From assembly GCA_017524615.1 (NCBI GenBank), contig JAFXVJ010000043.1:1-64000 (forward strand): a stretch of 64,000 bases of DNA, read 5' to 3'. Every line of letters begins with the position of its first letter. The stretch's first letter is position 1. The notes below the pieces were generated by a model. That model was not told the DNA's origin. It saw nothing but the letters and a program-made list of their open reading frames with translations, and did not search any database. Positions 1 to 8,790 of this stretch are shown piece by piece. The DNA comes from Clostridia bacterium (lineage in GTDB: Bacteria > Bacillota > Clostridia > Christensenellales > Aristaeellaceae). A program made the translations under genes and the position numbers.

Positions 1-214
1 CCCGGCTTTCATTGGGCCAGAAGCCCCAAACGTTCGCAATCCCAGCGTAACACGCGACAATTCCTTGGTTCTATCGATCAAGCAGCTTCGCGAGGAGTGG
101 GTCCAGGGGATCATCCCCTGGCGCGGGGTTCAGGGGCCGCGCAGGCCCCTGCCTCGTCCTCCTGTTCTTATCTATCTCTTTGCGAATTGTGTTTTAGAAC
201 GCGAATCGTATAAC
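1..214 (+). repeat. Right part of a long TIR element, copy A1 (left end outside window)
   Basis: This stretch has no credible gene. It matches 34817-35030 nearly base for base, by eye about nine positions in ten. It contains the perfect palindrome CCAGGGGAT-c-ATCCCCTGG at 103-121 and a second GC hairpin just after it. Its right end (GAATCGTAT near 212) is a worn form of the AGAATAGTAT terminus of the 34461-35027 element. A type B element end abuts it directly. Confidence 0.75.
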
Positions 215-230
215 AATCCGTGAAGAACCC
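213..230 (-). repeat. Terminus of a type B hairpin element, reverse orientation
   Basis: ACAATCCGTGAAGAACC is the exact reverse complement of the left end (GGTTCTTCACGGATTGT) of the type B copies at 28803 and 34240. Only the terminus is present, because an A-type element takes over immediately to its left. Confidence 0.6.
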
Positions 231-231
231 A

Positions 232-296
232 AAAAACGGAGGGGGTTCCCTGAACAACGGGCTGACTCGCTGTTTCGGGGGACCCCTCCGTTTTTA
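232..296 (-). terminator. Bidirectional rho-independent terminator downstream of degV
   Basis: AAACGGAGGGG near 234 pairs with CCCCTCCGTTT near 283-293, and a T-run follows the stem on both strands. It lies about 130 bp past the degV stop codon. No gene is seen in 297-426. Confidence 0.8.
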
Positions 297-426
297 TGTG
301 GTTCGGGAGCGCCGGATATGATCCGATCGATCAGGCGCGGTTCACCGAAGCCGTTTTCCTGGGATGGCCCGGGCGGGCCCGGCGAGGAGATTTGAGGACG
401 GGCAGCCCTCCGCGGTTTCCGCGCTG

Positions 427-1314
427 TCAGTCTTTCCGCTCATCGCCCCAGAAGAACAGCGCCACGGTGCCGGGCCCGGTGTGGCTGCCGATCGTGGTGC
501 CGATGCTGTTGATGAGCACCTTGCCGTTAAGCTTGGGGAAGGCTTGCTCCACCAGATCCGCCACGGCCCGGGCGTCTTCCTCGCAGGCAGACTGAGAAAT
601 GTAGCACTTGCCGCTGTAATCCGCGCCGTCCCGGGCGTGGGCCTGCATCTGCTCCACGATCCGGGTGATGACTTTTTTCTTGGTGCGGATTTTTTCCCGG
701 GGGATCAGGCGGCCCAGGTTATCCATGTTCAGCAGGGGACAGATGTGCAGCAGGGTGCCCACCCAGCCGGCGGTTTTGGATACGCGCCCGCCCTTCACGT
801 AGAATTTCAAATCCGTAGAGAAAAACCAATGGTGCATTTCCAGCCGGTGCAGCATGGCCCAGGCGTACAGTTCGTCCACCGTCATGCCCTGGTCCCGCAG
901 GGTGGCCAGCGTATCCATCAGCAGGCCATAGCCGGAAGAAGCGCCCAGGGAATCCACGATGAAGATTTTCCGGTCCGGATATTTGTCCTGCAATTGCTGC
1001 TGGGCGAGGCGGGCGGAATTGTATACGCCCGATATACCGCTGGACAGGCACACGTGCAGGATATCCTTTCCCTGCTCCAGGAAGGGCGTGAAATACGCCA
1101 CAAATTCATCGTCGTTGACCTGGGACGTTTTGGTTTCCGCGCCGTTTTCCATGGCCCGGTAAAAATCCGGAAAAGAAATGCTTTTGCCCAGATCGTCGGC
1201 ATAGGGCTTGCCGTCCAGATAAAAATGAAAGCAAATATAATGAATATCCCTGCTTTGGAAGTGCTCCTCGCTCAAATCCGCCGTGGAGCAGCAGCTGAGG
1301 ATATAATCGCTCAT
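427..1314 (-). CDS. DegV family fatty-acid-binding protein
   Basis: A 295-residue protein of normal DegV length. DegV/FakB proteins bind a fatty acid and in Firmicutes can present it to the kinase FakA for acyl-phosphate formation. Visible family features are KTSQVN near residue 62, the lipid-head-group loop SSGISGVYNSA near 91-101, DSLGASSGYG near 121, KGGRVS near 175, and the closing motif GSHTGPGTVALFF. The start follows AAGGGGG. It is a single-gene unit with its own consensus promoter and terminator. No fakA is visible, so the specific role is inferred from the family. Confidence 0.93.
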   Translation of the reverse strand: MSDYILSCCSTADLSEEHFQSRDIHYICFHFYLDGKPYADDLGKSISFPDFYRAMENGAETKTSQVNDDEFVAYFTPFLEQGKDILHVCLSSGISGVYNSARLAQQQLQDKYPDRKIFIVDSLGASSGYGLLMDTLATLRDQGMTVDELYAWAMLHRLEMHHWFFSTDLKFYVKGGRVSKTAGWVGTLLHICPLLNMDNLGRLIPREKIRTKKKVITRIVEQMQAHARDGADYSGKCYISQSACEEDARAVADLVEQAFPKLNGKVLINSIGTTIGSHTGPGTVALFFWGDERKD

Positions 1315-1388
1315 CGTCCGTGTCCCCCTTCGTTTTATGATCGTTTGCCCCTCTTGATCATCTCGTTTTGAAAACTACCAACAAAAAC

Positions 1389-1417
1389 ATTATATCTGTC
1401 CCCTTCCTCCGTGTCAA
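1389..1417 (-). promoter_or_regulatory. Consensus sigma-A promoter for degV
   Basis: On the minus strand, TTGACA (1417-1412), a 17-bp spacer, and TATAAT (1394-1389), an exact match to both consensus boxes. It lies about 75 bp upstream of the degV start. Confidence 0.9.
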
Positions 1418-1443
1418 TACCTTTCTTTTCTCGCCCCACCCCA

Positions 1444-1470
1444 AAGGCCCTCCATGGTCAGGAGGGCCTT
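1444..1470 (-). terminator. Hairpin terminator after the polysaccharide deacetylase gene
   Basis: AAGGCCCTCC (1444-1453) and GGAGGGCCTT (1461-1470) form a perfect 10-bp stem. It lies between the deacetylase stop and the degV promoter. Only a short T-run follows, so it may be a weak terminator. Confidence 0.65.
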
Positions 1471-1499
1471 CGCGCGTGGGCGGGAGAGGAGGAACAGCG

Positions 1500-3290
1500 T
1501 TATTTCCCGGTGACGATATTTTCCGGATCCACCCGGTTGTAGACGGTTCCCGGCACGGCGCCATCCTTGTGGAAGGACAGCAGTTCGGACACCGTCACCA
1601 GCTGATAGCCCTTGTTGATCAGTTCCGGAATGGCCTGCTCAGCGGCGTCGGCGGTAGTGCCATACAGATCATGGCACAGGATGATGACGCCGTTGGAAGC
1701 GCCTTTCATGATGGCGCGGTAGGTTTTTTTAGCGTTGCGGGTACTCCAATCCAGGGTGTCCACCTGCCAGTGCGCGATGACCATATCCAGTTCGGCGCAC
1801 ACGGTGCGCACGGTTTTATTGACAGAGCCGTAGGGCGGCCGCAGCACCTTCACCTGATAGCCCGGCACAATGGCGCTGACGGCGCTGTTGGTGCGCTCGA
1901 TCTGGGATCTGACGTTGGAGGCGGACAGGTTGATCAGCTTGGGATGGCTCCAGGTGTGGCAGGCAATTTCGTTGCCGCCGGCGATGATGCGCTTGATCAC
2001 GCCGCTGTATTCTTCCACTTTGCTGCCGATGACGCAGAAGGTGGCCCGGGCGTTGTATTCCGCCAGCACCTGCAGAATCCTGTCCGTTTCTTCGGACGGC
2101 CCATCGTCAAAGGTCAGGGCGATCATGGGCTTGGTGGGATCAATGATGCGAAGGTGGCTGGCGATCCATTCGGAATCAAGGCCCATGCATTCGCCCACCT
2201 GCTGATAGCGCAGATCCACCCGGCAGGTGCCCAGAGACGGCGGCAGGAACAGCCCGGCGGGCAGATACACCTGCACCCCCTCGCGGGTCAGCACCGCCCA
2301 GCGCAGCCAGCCCATATCCGGCTTGCCGTCATAGCCGTCCGCCGGGCCATGCAGCAGCCGGGCGACGGCGCTTTCCAGGCAGAACATCGGCCTGGATGTG
2401 TCCAGGGTGAACAGATCCTTTTCCCCGCTGAGCACCCGGCCCGACTGCGTATCCACATTCACCGCCTTCACGGCGTTGACCTGGAAGAAGCCCACCTCGT
2501 AAAGGGCCATCAGCAGCACGCTTTGATAACGGTCGTCCACTTTGACGGCCTGATATTCCACCGTCAGATGCCCCGGCTCCCCGCCGTGATTGGCCTGATG
2601 ATCCGCCTCAAACAGCCGGATCATGTCCTGCACCCAGCCGCTCATGGCGGAATCCGCGGCGGGAAAATCCAGGGCCGGATAATTGACCGAATAGGTAAAA
2701 TCGCCTTCCGTGCGCTCCATTCCCCGGGCGCTGCCCACTTCCCGGGGCGCTGTGCGCAGGGAAAGGGCGGTCAGCCCCTCCTCCCGGACGGTGGGCGCGG
2801 GCGTATAATCGCCCGAAAGCGAAGTCAAACGGCTCTTTTCCACATAGCCAAAGACCGATCCGGCCCGTACCCGCATCCAGCTGCCTGCATCCTCCACCGT
2901 TTCCAGCACGCAGCCGCTGAGCGCCTTGTACACCACCCGGGACGCGCCGTCCGCGGCCGCCCGCAGGTTCAGCACCGTCCCATCGTCCGGGGTGCGGCTC
3001 CAGCCCAGATGGGGGTAATTGGGCTCGATCTTCAAATACTGGGTCATCATATAGCCCGTGCTTTTTCCCACCTTGACCTTGCACCATACACCGTCGTTTT
3101 CCAGGATATCCACCTTGGTGCCCGCCTTGTAGGTGTTGATGACCTTGCCGGAAGACGAGGGCTCTTTGCGCAGGTGCAGGCTGCCGCCGGCCACGGTGCC
3201 CGTATACATGATTTCATCCTCCGCCGACATGGACGGAATCGCGCTCAGCAGCAGCGCCAGCGACATGATTAAGGCCAATAACCGCTTCAT
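1500..3290 (-). CDS. Secreted SH3b-domain polysaccharide deacetylase (NodB/CE4)
   Basis: A 596-residue exported protein with a signal peptide (MKRLLALIMSLALLLSAIPS). Two bacterial SH3 domains follow (about residues 28-80 and 90-150), which usually bind cell-wall peptide. A middle region of about 190-370 resembles an RsiV/DUF3298-type domain. The C-terminal NodB domain is complete: TFDDGPS with D395 and D396, the HTWSHP metal motif, RPPYG, DTLDW and LCHD. The likely reaction is metal-dependent deacetylation of wall glycans such as peptidoglycan N-acetyl sugars. The combination suggests self-wall modification. The exact substrate is not shown. The start has AAAGGATG upstream. Confidence 0.92.
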   Translation of the reverse strand: MKRLLALIMSLALLLSAIPSMSAEDEIMYTGTVAGGSLHLRKEPSSSGKVINTYKAGTKVDILENDGVWCKVKVGKSTGYMMTQYLKIEPNYPHLGWSRTPDDGTVLNLRAAADGASRVVYKALSGCVLETVEDAGSWMRVRAGSVFGYVEKSRLTSLSGDYTPAPTVREEGLTALSLRTAPREVGSARGMERTEGDFTYSVNYPALDFPAADSAMSGWVQDMIRLFEADHQANHGGEPGHLTVEYQAVKVDDRYQSVLLMALYEVGFFQVNAVKAVNVDTQSGRVLSGEKDLFTLDTSRPMFCLESAVARLLHGPADGYDGKPDMGWLRWAVLTREGVQVYLPAGLFLPPSLGTCRVDLRYQQVGECMGLDSEWIASHLRIIDPTKPMIALTFDDGPSEETDRILQVLAEYNARATFCVIGSKVEEYSGVIKRIIAGGNEIACHTWSHPKLINLSASNVRSQIERTNSAVSAIVPGYQVKVLRPPYGSVNKTVRTVCAELDMVIAHWQVDTLDWSTRNAKKTYRAIMKGASNGVIILCHDLYGTTADAAEQAIPELINKGYQLVTVSELLSFHKDGAVPGTVYNRVDPENIVTGK

Positions 3291-3330
3291 CGTTCGTCAT
3301 CCTTTGCATGTGATTTCTCTGTGCCATTTC

Positions 3331-3360
3331 AGTATACAATGCTTCGACACCGTTCCGCAA
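3331..3360 (-). promoter_or_regulatory. Sigma-A promoter for the deacetylase
   Basis: On the minus strand, TTGCGG (3360-3355), an 18-bp spacer and TATACT (3336-3331), about 40 bp upstream of the start codon at 3290. Confidence 0.7.
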
Positions 3361-3447
3361 GCCATTTTGGGGATTTTTACATTCTTGACGGGAAGGGGAT
3401 CCGGGCGGATCGCGGTGAGCGCTGAATCACGTTCGGTTCCCGTGCCG

Positions 3448-4707
3448 TCACGCCCCCCGGTTTTCTTCGGCGTGCGTACGGCGGCGCAAAAACCGGGCCA
3501 GAGGACGCTCAAAGAGATAGGTGATCAGGGCGGCCAGCACCAGAGCCAGCAGGAAGCACAGCAGGGTATAGCGCGTTTGCCAGGCGGCGTCCCATCGGGT
3601 GCGGGGAGAATTTTCGGCGATTTGACGGGCCGCGTCCGCCTCCACCCACGGCTCGGCGGGCGGGATATGCCATTCCCGCAGTTTCACCGCCAGCATCTGA
3701 TGATAGATATAAAATTGGAAGGAAACGGAGGCCAGGAACCGCATCACCCAATTGCCCAGCAGGAACCGCAGCGGCGGCAGGGAAAAGGCCGCGCAGAGCA
3801 TGAACCCGCTCAGGGCGCAGGAAAGCAGAAACCGCCGTTCCAGCTGGCCGTGGCGGATGGCTTCGTAATAGTCCAGAGCGGAGCCCTGGTAGCACGTGGA
3901 CTGCGCCCGCACCAGCATCATCAGCGCGCACAGGAAAAACGCCGCGCCCACGGTGGAAAACAGCTTGGCTTTCCGGTCCATGCCTTTGGCCAGGCGCTGA
4001 TGCAGGGCGGCAAAAGCGGTGGCGGCCAGGAACCCGTTGGCGTATACATCCAGGAACGCGGGCAGCTGATTGACGTACAGGCTGGTATCCGCCTGCCGGA
4101 TCGCGTACCAGCGGAAGCCGAAGGCAACGGCGGCCATGCCCGCCCAGGTGAGCAGGGGAAATTTCCGATATGCCCGGGCCAGGAAGGGAAACAGCAGATA
4201 AAACTGCATTTCCACCCCCAGCGTCCACAGGGCGCCGTTGATGGGCGTGCGGAAATAGCTGAAATCAAACAGGGTGTGGGTGAAGGTGAGATGGGCCAGC
4301 AGATCCTTGACGGCATCCCAGGCCGAGGGATAGCTGCCCCGCACGCAGCCCAGCACGAACATGGGCAGAACGCACAGCAGGTAGGAGGGCAGAATGCGGA
4401 TCAGCCGCCGCTTATAAAACGCGCCGATGCCGGGCAGCTTCGCGCCGGCCTGGGCATAGGGCAGATACAGCAGGAAGCCGGACAGGAGCAGCAGCCCGTC
4501 CACCCACAGATACCCGGTGCTGACCAGGAAATACACATCCACCTTGACGCCGAACAGTTGGAAGGAGGACAGCCATCCCTGCTGCCAGATGTGATACCAG
4601 CCCACCAAAAAGACCAAAAGCGCCCGAACCCCGAACAGTACGTCGATCTGTTTGGGGTCCGGCGCTTCCATGAAGGAGCGGTAATGCGAACGCGCTTGCT
4701 CCATCAT
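3448..4707 (-). CDS. Membrane acyltransferase (acyltransferase 3 / OafA family)
   Basis: A 419-residue integral membrane protein with about ten hydrophobic segments, the usual size for acyltransferase 3 proteins, which move acetyl or other acyl groups onto surface sugars. The N-terminal pattern FGVRALLVFLVGWYH carries the conserved R and H of this family, followed by the long SGFLLYLPY segment. It ends in a basic tail (RRRTHAEE). It starts 3 bases after the stop of the TPR gene at 4711, so translation is probably coupled. The acceptor is unknown; the neighbouring envelope proteins suggest a wall or surface polymer. Confidence 0.85.
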   Translation of the reverse strand: MMEQARSHYRSFMEAPDPKQIDVLFGVRALLVFLVGWYHIWQQGWLSSFQLFGVKVDVYFLVSTGYLWVDGLLLLSGFLLYLPYAQAGAKLPGIGAFYKRRLIRILPSYLLCVLPMFVLGCVRGSYPSAWDAVKDLLAHLTFTHTLFDFSYFRTPINGALWTLGVEMQFYLLFPFLARAYRKFPLLTWAGMAAVAFGFRWYAIRQADTSLYVNQLPAFLDVYANGFLAATAFAALHQRLAKGMDRKAKLFSTVGAAFFLCALMMLVRAQSTCYQGSALDYYEAIRHGQLERRFLLSCALSGFMLCAAFSLPPLRFLLGNWVMRFLASVSFQFYIYHQMLAVKLREWHIPPAEPWVEADAARQIAENSPRTRWDAAWQTRYTLLCFLLALVLAALITYLFERPLARFLRRRTHAEENRGA

Positions 4708-4710
4708 CGG

Positions 4711-7524
4711 TTATTTCACCCGGGTCATGCGGTACAGGGTCTTGGTCTTCACGTTCCGCAGGGTGACGGCATTATTGGATTGGGATACGATTTCATAGGT
4801 GTCCGGCAGATGATCCGCCTCGGCGCCCGTGACCAGGGAATACTTGTTGGGCACGTTATAGTACAGTTCTTCTCCCTCAATCAGGCAGGTCCCGTTTTCC
4901 CTGAATTCCATGTGAGCGCCCTTGGGGCTTTCCCACTGGCCCATCAGCTTGTATACCGGCTTATCCAGGCGCTTGTCCCGCACGTCCTTATAATCCAGAA
5001 TCTGCTGGTACAGTGCCAGCGCCTCAAAGGGACGGCGGTCGGCATAGAGCTGATTGGCGTACTGATAGCAGGCTTCGGCGTAGATATCGGGAATATCGGC
5101 GTACTTGTCGGACAGGTATTCCCGGGACAGGGGGGCCAGCGCCTCCACCACGGCCTGATAATTCTTTTCTTCCATGGCGGACTGCGCGGCCGCATAGGCT
5201 TCCGCGTAATACTGGTCGGCGCACTGCTGGGCCTTTTGCCTGGCGTCCTTGTAATCCCCGGCCTGATCAAACAGGGCGGCGGCCGCGGCCAGGTCTCCGT
5301 TATTCAGGGCGTCCTCGGCGGACTGATAGGCGATCTGGCGCAGCAGCGCTTCCGCGTCCGCATAGTCCGGAATGGCGGCCAGCAGTTCCCGGGCGGCGGT
5401 CAGGTCGCCCGCATCGGCAGCCTGGCGGGCCAATTCGTACACGCAGGCCTGATATTGGGAAGCGGCATCCTCATAGTCGCCCAGGGCCTGGAAAATGGCC
5501 ATGGCAGTTTCGTAATCGCCCTGAACCTTCACATCCAGCGCCAGCAGATACCGGGCCTTGCTGATGGCGTCCTGGGCGTCCGGGTCATCCCCCAGAGCGG
5601 CCAGCAGCTCGATGGCCTCTTCATAGTGGGTTTCGTCGATCAGGGCGGCTGCCTGCCTCAACAGCGCGTCGCGCTTGGCCTGCTCCACATCCTCGCTGCT
5701 GCTGTCCATCGTTTCCAGGATCTCCATGGCGCCGGCGTAATCGCCGGCGGTCAGCAGGGCGACGGCCTGCTCATAACGCAGGCGGTGGATATACTCATCC
5801 ACGTCCTTGTAACCGGAAATGGTTTCCAGCAGGGCCAGAGCCTCCTCGGTCTTGCCGCTTTCCAGCAATTCCAGGGCGGGGCGGTACACGCATTCCTTTT
5901 TGGCCTCCTGGGCCAGGGCCAGATCGGGAGCCATATCAAAGTAGGCCATGGCGCCTTCCAGATCCCCTTCTTCCAGCCGCTCCATGCCCTGATAGTAACG
6001 GCACTCCATCAGCAGGGTCTTGGAATCCTGATAGCCGGAGATACGCTCCAGCATATCGGCTGCCCGGGCCCATTCCCCCTCCGCCATGGCCTGCACAGCG
6101 GGCGCGTACAGGCACCCGGCGGCCCGGCGGTAAGCGTCGGAATAATCCCCGGCCAACAGGAAGTATTCCGCGGCGGTGTCGTAATCCTCGGCGTTATAGT
6201 ACTGGTCGCCGGCAGCGTAGTAGGCCCGCTGCAGCTGGCGTTCGCTGTCCCGATAGGAGCCCAGGCGCTGATAATAGTCGATGGCGGTGAAATAATCCCC
6301 CTCCGCCATGGCCTGCGCGGCGGGCAGATACAGACACTCCTGCGCATCGGTGGCGGCGGTGCGGTAATTGCCCAGGGCCAGGAACTTTTCCCGGGCTGCG
6401 GCATAATCGCCCTTGTTCATCAAATCGACGGCCCATTCATATTGGGCCTGCAGGCGCTTATCGGCGGAATCCTGATAATCCGGCACCTGCTCGTACCAGG
6501 CGATGGCCTGCTCCCAATTGCCGGCGGCCAGCAGCTTTTCGGCATAGATATACCGGGCTTCCTGGGCGCGGGTGGCGCTGTCTTTGTAATCTCCCAGAGC
6601 GTCGAAAAGCTGCTGAGCGGTGCGCAGGGAGGTGTAGGTGCCATTGTTCAGGGCGGACAGGGCGGCCTGATAATCGCATTCCAGGGCCAGGTCGGCGCTG
6701 TCCCGGTAATCGGCCAGGGCCAGGAACTGATCCTTGGCGGCGTCATACTGGCCGCTTTGCAGGGCGCGGTTGGCCTGGTAATAGCGGTAATAGGGGATGC
6801 CGTGGAAATAGACGCCATAGGCCCCGGCAGCCAGCACCGCCGCGGTCACGGCGGTGGTGATGATCAGCTTGCGGCGGCGGCGGCGCTTCTTTTCCCTTGT
6901 CTCCTTTTCCTGGGCGACGCGGCGGGCTTCCTCGCGCAGGACGCGCTGCTTTTCTTCCAACAGATTCTGCCGCTGGATAATGATCCTTTCAATGGCGGCT
7001 TCGTTGAGCTTGGTGAAAATCTCATGCTTGTCCCGGTGGCAGCGGCGGCATTCCTCCTCCTTGGCGGCATTGGGCCGTCCGCAGACGCACACCCACACGC
7101 TGCCCTGATCGCTTGGATAGGAGGCCGCGTCCCGGCCGGCCAATTCCTGCATCACTTTCAATTGCGCGCCCTGCAGCAGGGGAGAGGGGCGGAATTCAAC
7201 GGCTTCTCCGGCGCCGCGGCGCCACACCGTGCCGTCTTCAAACCAGACCTTTTCGATCAGCACCTCCAGGTCCTGCGCCTGCACGCCCTCTTCCACCAGA
7301 ACCGCGGCTTCAAAGACATGACGGCCCGGCGCATCCAGCCTCTGAATGCGCTCCACATGGCGGGCGTACTGCTCGCCGCTCTCGCGGAAGCACAGCACGC
7401 ACACCTGCACGCTGGTCACTGCCTGATCGGACAAATTATAGATTTCCATGGTCAGCACGGGATCGCTGACGGTGGGGAGTTTACAATGCCACAGTTCTAC
7501 GGGGCAGGTTAAGTCAATTCGCAT
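4711..7524 (-). CDS. Zinc-ribbon, single-pass membrane protein with about 16 TPR-like repeats
   Basis: A 937-residue protein. An N-terminal domain of about 120 residues is followed by a Cys4 zinc-ribbon pattern (C-x-C-x9-C-x2-C, about 143-165), a charged helix ending in KKRRRRRK, and one membrane helix at about 219-240. About 16 repeats of 36-38 residues then run to about residue 855. Each has a core like A..L...GDY..A...F..LGDY.DS..... The last 75 residues form a separate beta-rich domain (GQWESPKGAHMEF onward). By the positive-inside rule, the ribbon should be cytoplasmic and the repeats outside. The function is unknown; a scaffold is the natural inference. It is coupled to the acyltransferase gene downstream. 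Confidence 0.85.
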   Translation of the reverse strand: MRIDLTCPVELWHCKLPTVSDPVLTMEIYNLSDQAVTSVQVCVLCFRESGEQYARHVERIQRLDAPGRHVFEAAVLVEEGVQAQDLEVLIEKVWFEDGTVWRRGAGEAVEFRPSPLLQGAQLKVMQELAGRDAASYPSDQGSVWVCVCGRPNAAKEEECRRCHRDKHEIFTKLNEAAIERIIIQRQNLLEEKQRVLREEARRVAQEKETREKKRRRRRKLIITTAVTAAVLAAGAYGVYFHGIPYYRYYQANRALQSGQYDAAKDQFLALADYRDSADLALECDYQAALSALNNGTYTSLRTAQQLFDALGDYKDSATRAQEARYIYAEKLLAAGNWEQAIAWYEQVPDYQDSADKRLQAQYEWAVDLMNKGDYAAAREKFLALGNYRTAATDAQECLYLPAAQAMAEGDYFTAIDYYQRLGSYRDSERQLQRAYYAAGDQYYNAEDYDTAAEYFLLAGDYSDAYRRAAGCLYAPAVQAMAEGEWARAADMLERISGYQDSKTLLMECRYYQGMERLEEGDLEGAMAYFDMAPDLALAQEAKKECVYRPALELLESGKTEEALALLETISGYKDVDEYIHRLRYEQAVALLTAGDYAGAMEILETMDSSSEDVEQAKRDALLRQAAALIDETHYEEAIELLAALGDDPDAQDAISKARYLLALDVKVQGDYETAMAIFQALGDYEDAASQYQACVYELARQAADAGDLTAARELLAAIPDYADAEALLRQIAYQSAEDALNNGDLAAAAALFDQAGDYKDARQKAQQCADQYYAEAYAAAQSAMEEKNYQAVVEALAPLSREYLSDKYADIPDIYAEACYQYANQLYADRRPFEALALYQQILDYKDVRDKRLDKPVYKLMGQWESPKGAHMEFRENGTCLIEGEELYYNVPNKYSLVTGAEADHLPDTYEIVSQSNNAVTLRNVKTKTLYRMTRVK

Positions 7525-7581
7525 GGAGAAAGCGCCTCCATTTATACAATGATCCGGGGGAAAAGGGGCGCGGCAGCGAGG

Positions 7582-8754
7582 TTACCGGACCAGCAGCCGC
7601 ATGGAATCCAGCACGGCATCCTCGAAGGTGACGTACCACAGCACGGTGCGGCCGTCGTCCAGCTGGAAAGCGTAGGTGAGCGCCGCGGTATCCGGGCCGT
7701 AGGACAGCAGGCCGTAGGGCGGGGTTTCCCCATCGCCGTAAAGCACCACGCCGGTGTCGTTGAGGCCGCCGTCACTGTGGCGGAAGCGATAGATGACGGT
7801 GTCCATCCAGTCGCCCACCCGGGTGCCCCGGGGCCCTTCCATCACGTCATCGGTGATGACCAGGCTGTCCACCCGCAGGAAGTTTTTCTGCGCGTCATAA
7901 ATCAGCAGGACGGAAATGCCGTCCCAGGCCAGGTTGCGCAGGTATTCGCCGGTGGAATCCACGGTCCATTCATCCACGGGCGCGGGGCCAAAGGCCGCCT
8001 GGGCCGCTTCAGCGGTCAGGTCCAGGAAGTCGACGCCGCCAAAGGTCAGATCCTCCCGGTCAAAGGGAGACAGCACGCTGCCGTCCACACTCTGGGGATA
8101 GGCGTAATACTCCTGGATCTCCTGCATATCGCCCACGGCGGCGATTTGCTGCTGGGCGTCCGCTTCCTCGATCAGGTCGGCCATGCCATATACCCGGATC
8201 CCTACGATTTCGCCCTGATCCAGCCGGTAGGCCACACCGCAGGCGATGACGCCGTCGGGCACCCAGTGGTACACGCAGTGCTCCACCTCCGTCACCCGCT
8301 GGCCGTCCCGCAGCAGATAGCCCACGCTCATTTCGGGCTTGTCGCCGATCACGTACAGCGCCGCGTCATAATAGGTGCCATACAGGCCGGGATTGTCGTT
8401 GGGATACACCTGCAGCAATTGCTCCAGGGTGCTGCCGATGAACAGCCCCCGGGGATCGGGCTGGTTTTCCCGAAGGGTAAAGCTCAGCAGGGCTGTGGAT
8501 TCACTGAGCTGTTCGTCGGCGATTTCCAGCTGGCCGCCGGCGAAATCGCACAGGGTAGCCCCGTCCTCGTCGGTGACGATGCGCACGTCGGGATCGTTCA
8601 GAGCGGCGTAAGCCACAGCGGACAGATACATTTCCAGTTCTTCATACGTCAGTTCCGCGCTTTGCTCCGCCTGGGGCGGATTTGCGGCGGGTTCGGCCAG
8701 GGCGGGAACCGTGAGCAAAAGCAGCGCCAGCAGCAGGGACATCATTCTTTTCAT
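7582..8754 (-). CDS. Secreted protein of unknown function with two similar halves
   Basis: A 390-residue protein with a clear signal peptide (MKRMMSLLLALLLLTVPALA). I do not recognise a named domain. The stretch beginning RGLFIGSTLEQLLQVYP (about 103) is echoed by RGTRVGDWMDTVIYRF (about 310). Both are followed by a beta-rich section with Y-G-D and repeated aromatic positions, so the protein looks like a duplicated small domain. It lies between pdp and the TPR gene with short gaps on both sides, which suggests one transcript. A lipid anchor is unlikely because no lipobox Cys is present. Confidence 0.75.
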   Translation of the reverse strand: MKRMMSLLLALLLLTVPALAEPAANPPQAEQSAELTYEELEMYLSAVAYAALNDPDVRIVTDEDGATLCDFAGGQLEIADEQLSESTALLSFTLRENQPDPRGLFIGSTLEQLLQVYPNDNPGLYGTYYDAALYVIGDKPEMSVGYLLRDGQRVTEVEHCVYHWVPDGVIACGVAYRLDQGEIVGIRVYGMADLIEEADAQQQIAAVGDMQEIQEYYAYPQSVDGSVLSPFDREDLTFGGVDFLDLTAEAAQAAFGPAPVDEWTVDSTGEYLRNLAWDGISVLLIYDAQKNFLRVDSLVITDDVMEGPRGTRVGDWMDTVIYRFRHSDGGLNDTGVVLYGDGETPPYGLLSYGPDTAALTYAFQLDDGRTVLWYVTFEDAVLDSMRLLVR

Positions 8755-8790
8755 GGGTTTTTCTCCTTTTTCAGCGGATGGGGCGTTTGG

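Noticed and set aside
3133..7512. Very long plus-strand open frame opposite the acyltransferase and TPR genes
   Set aside because: It is the mirror of two well-supported minus-strand genes. Its protein is Gly/Gln/His-rich with no domain, and there is no ribosome site. High GC content creates such frames.
4711..7524. Periodic DNA that could look like a tandem or CRISPR-like array
   Set aside because: The period reflects a protein repeat of 36-38 residues, in frame and with diverged bases. Constant repeats with unique spacers are absent. The same holds for 10800-13050.
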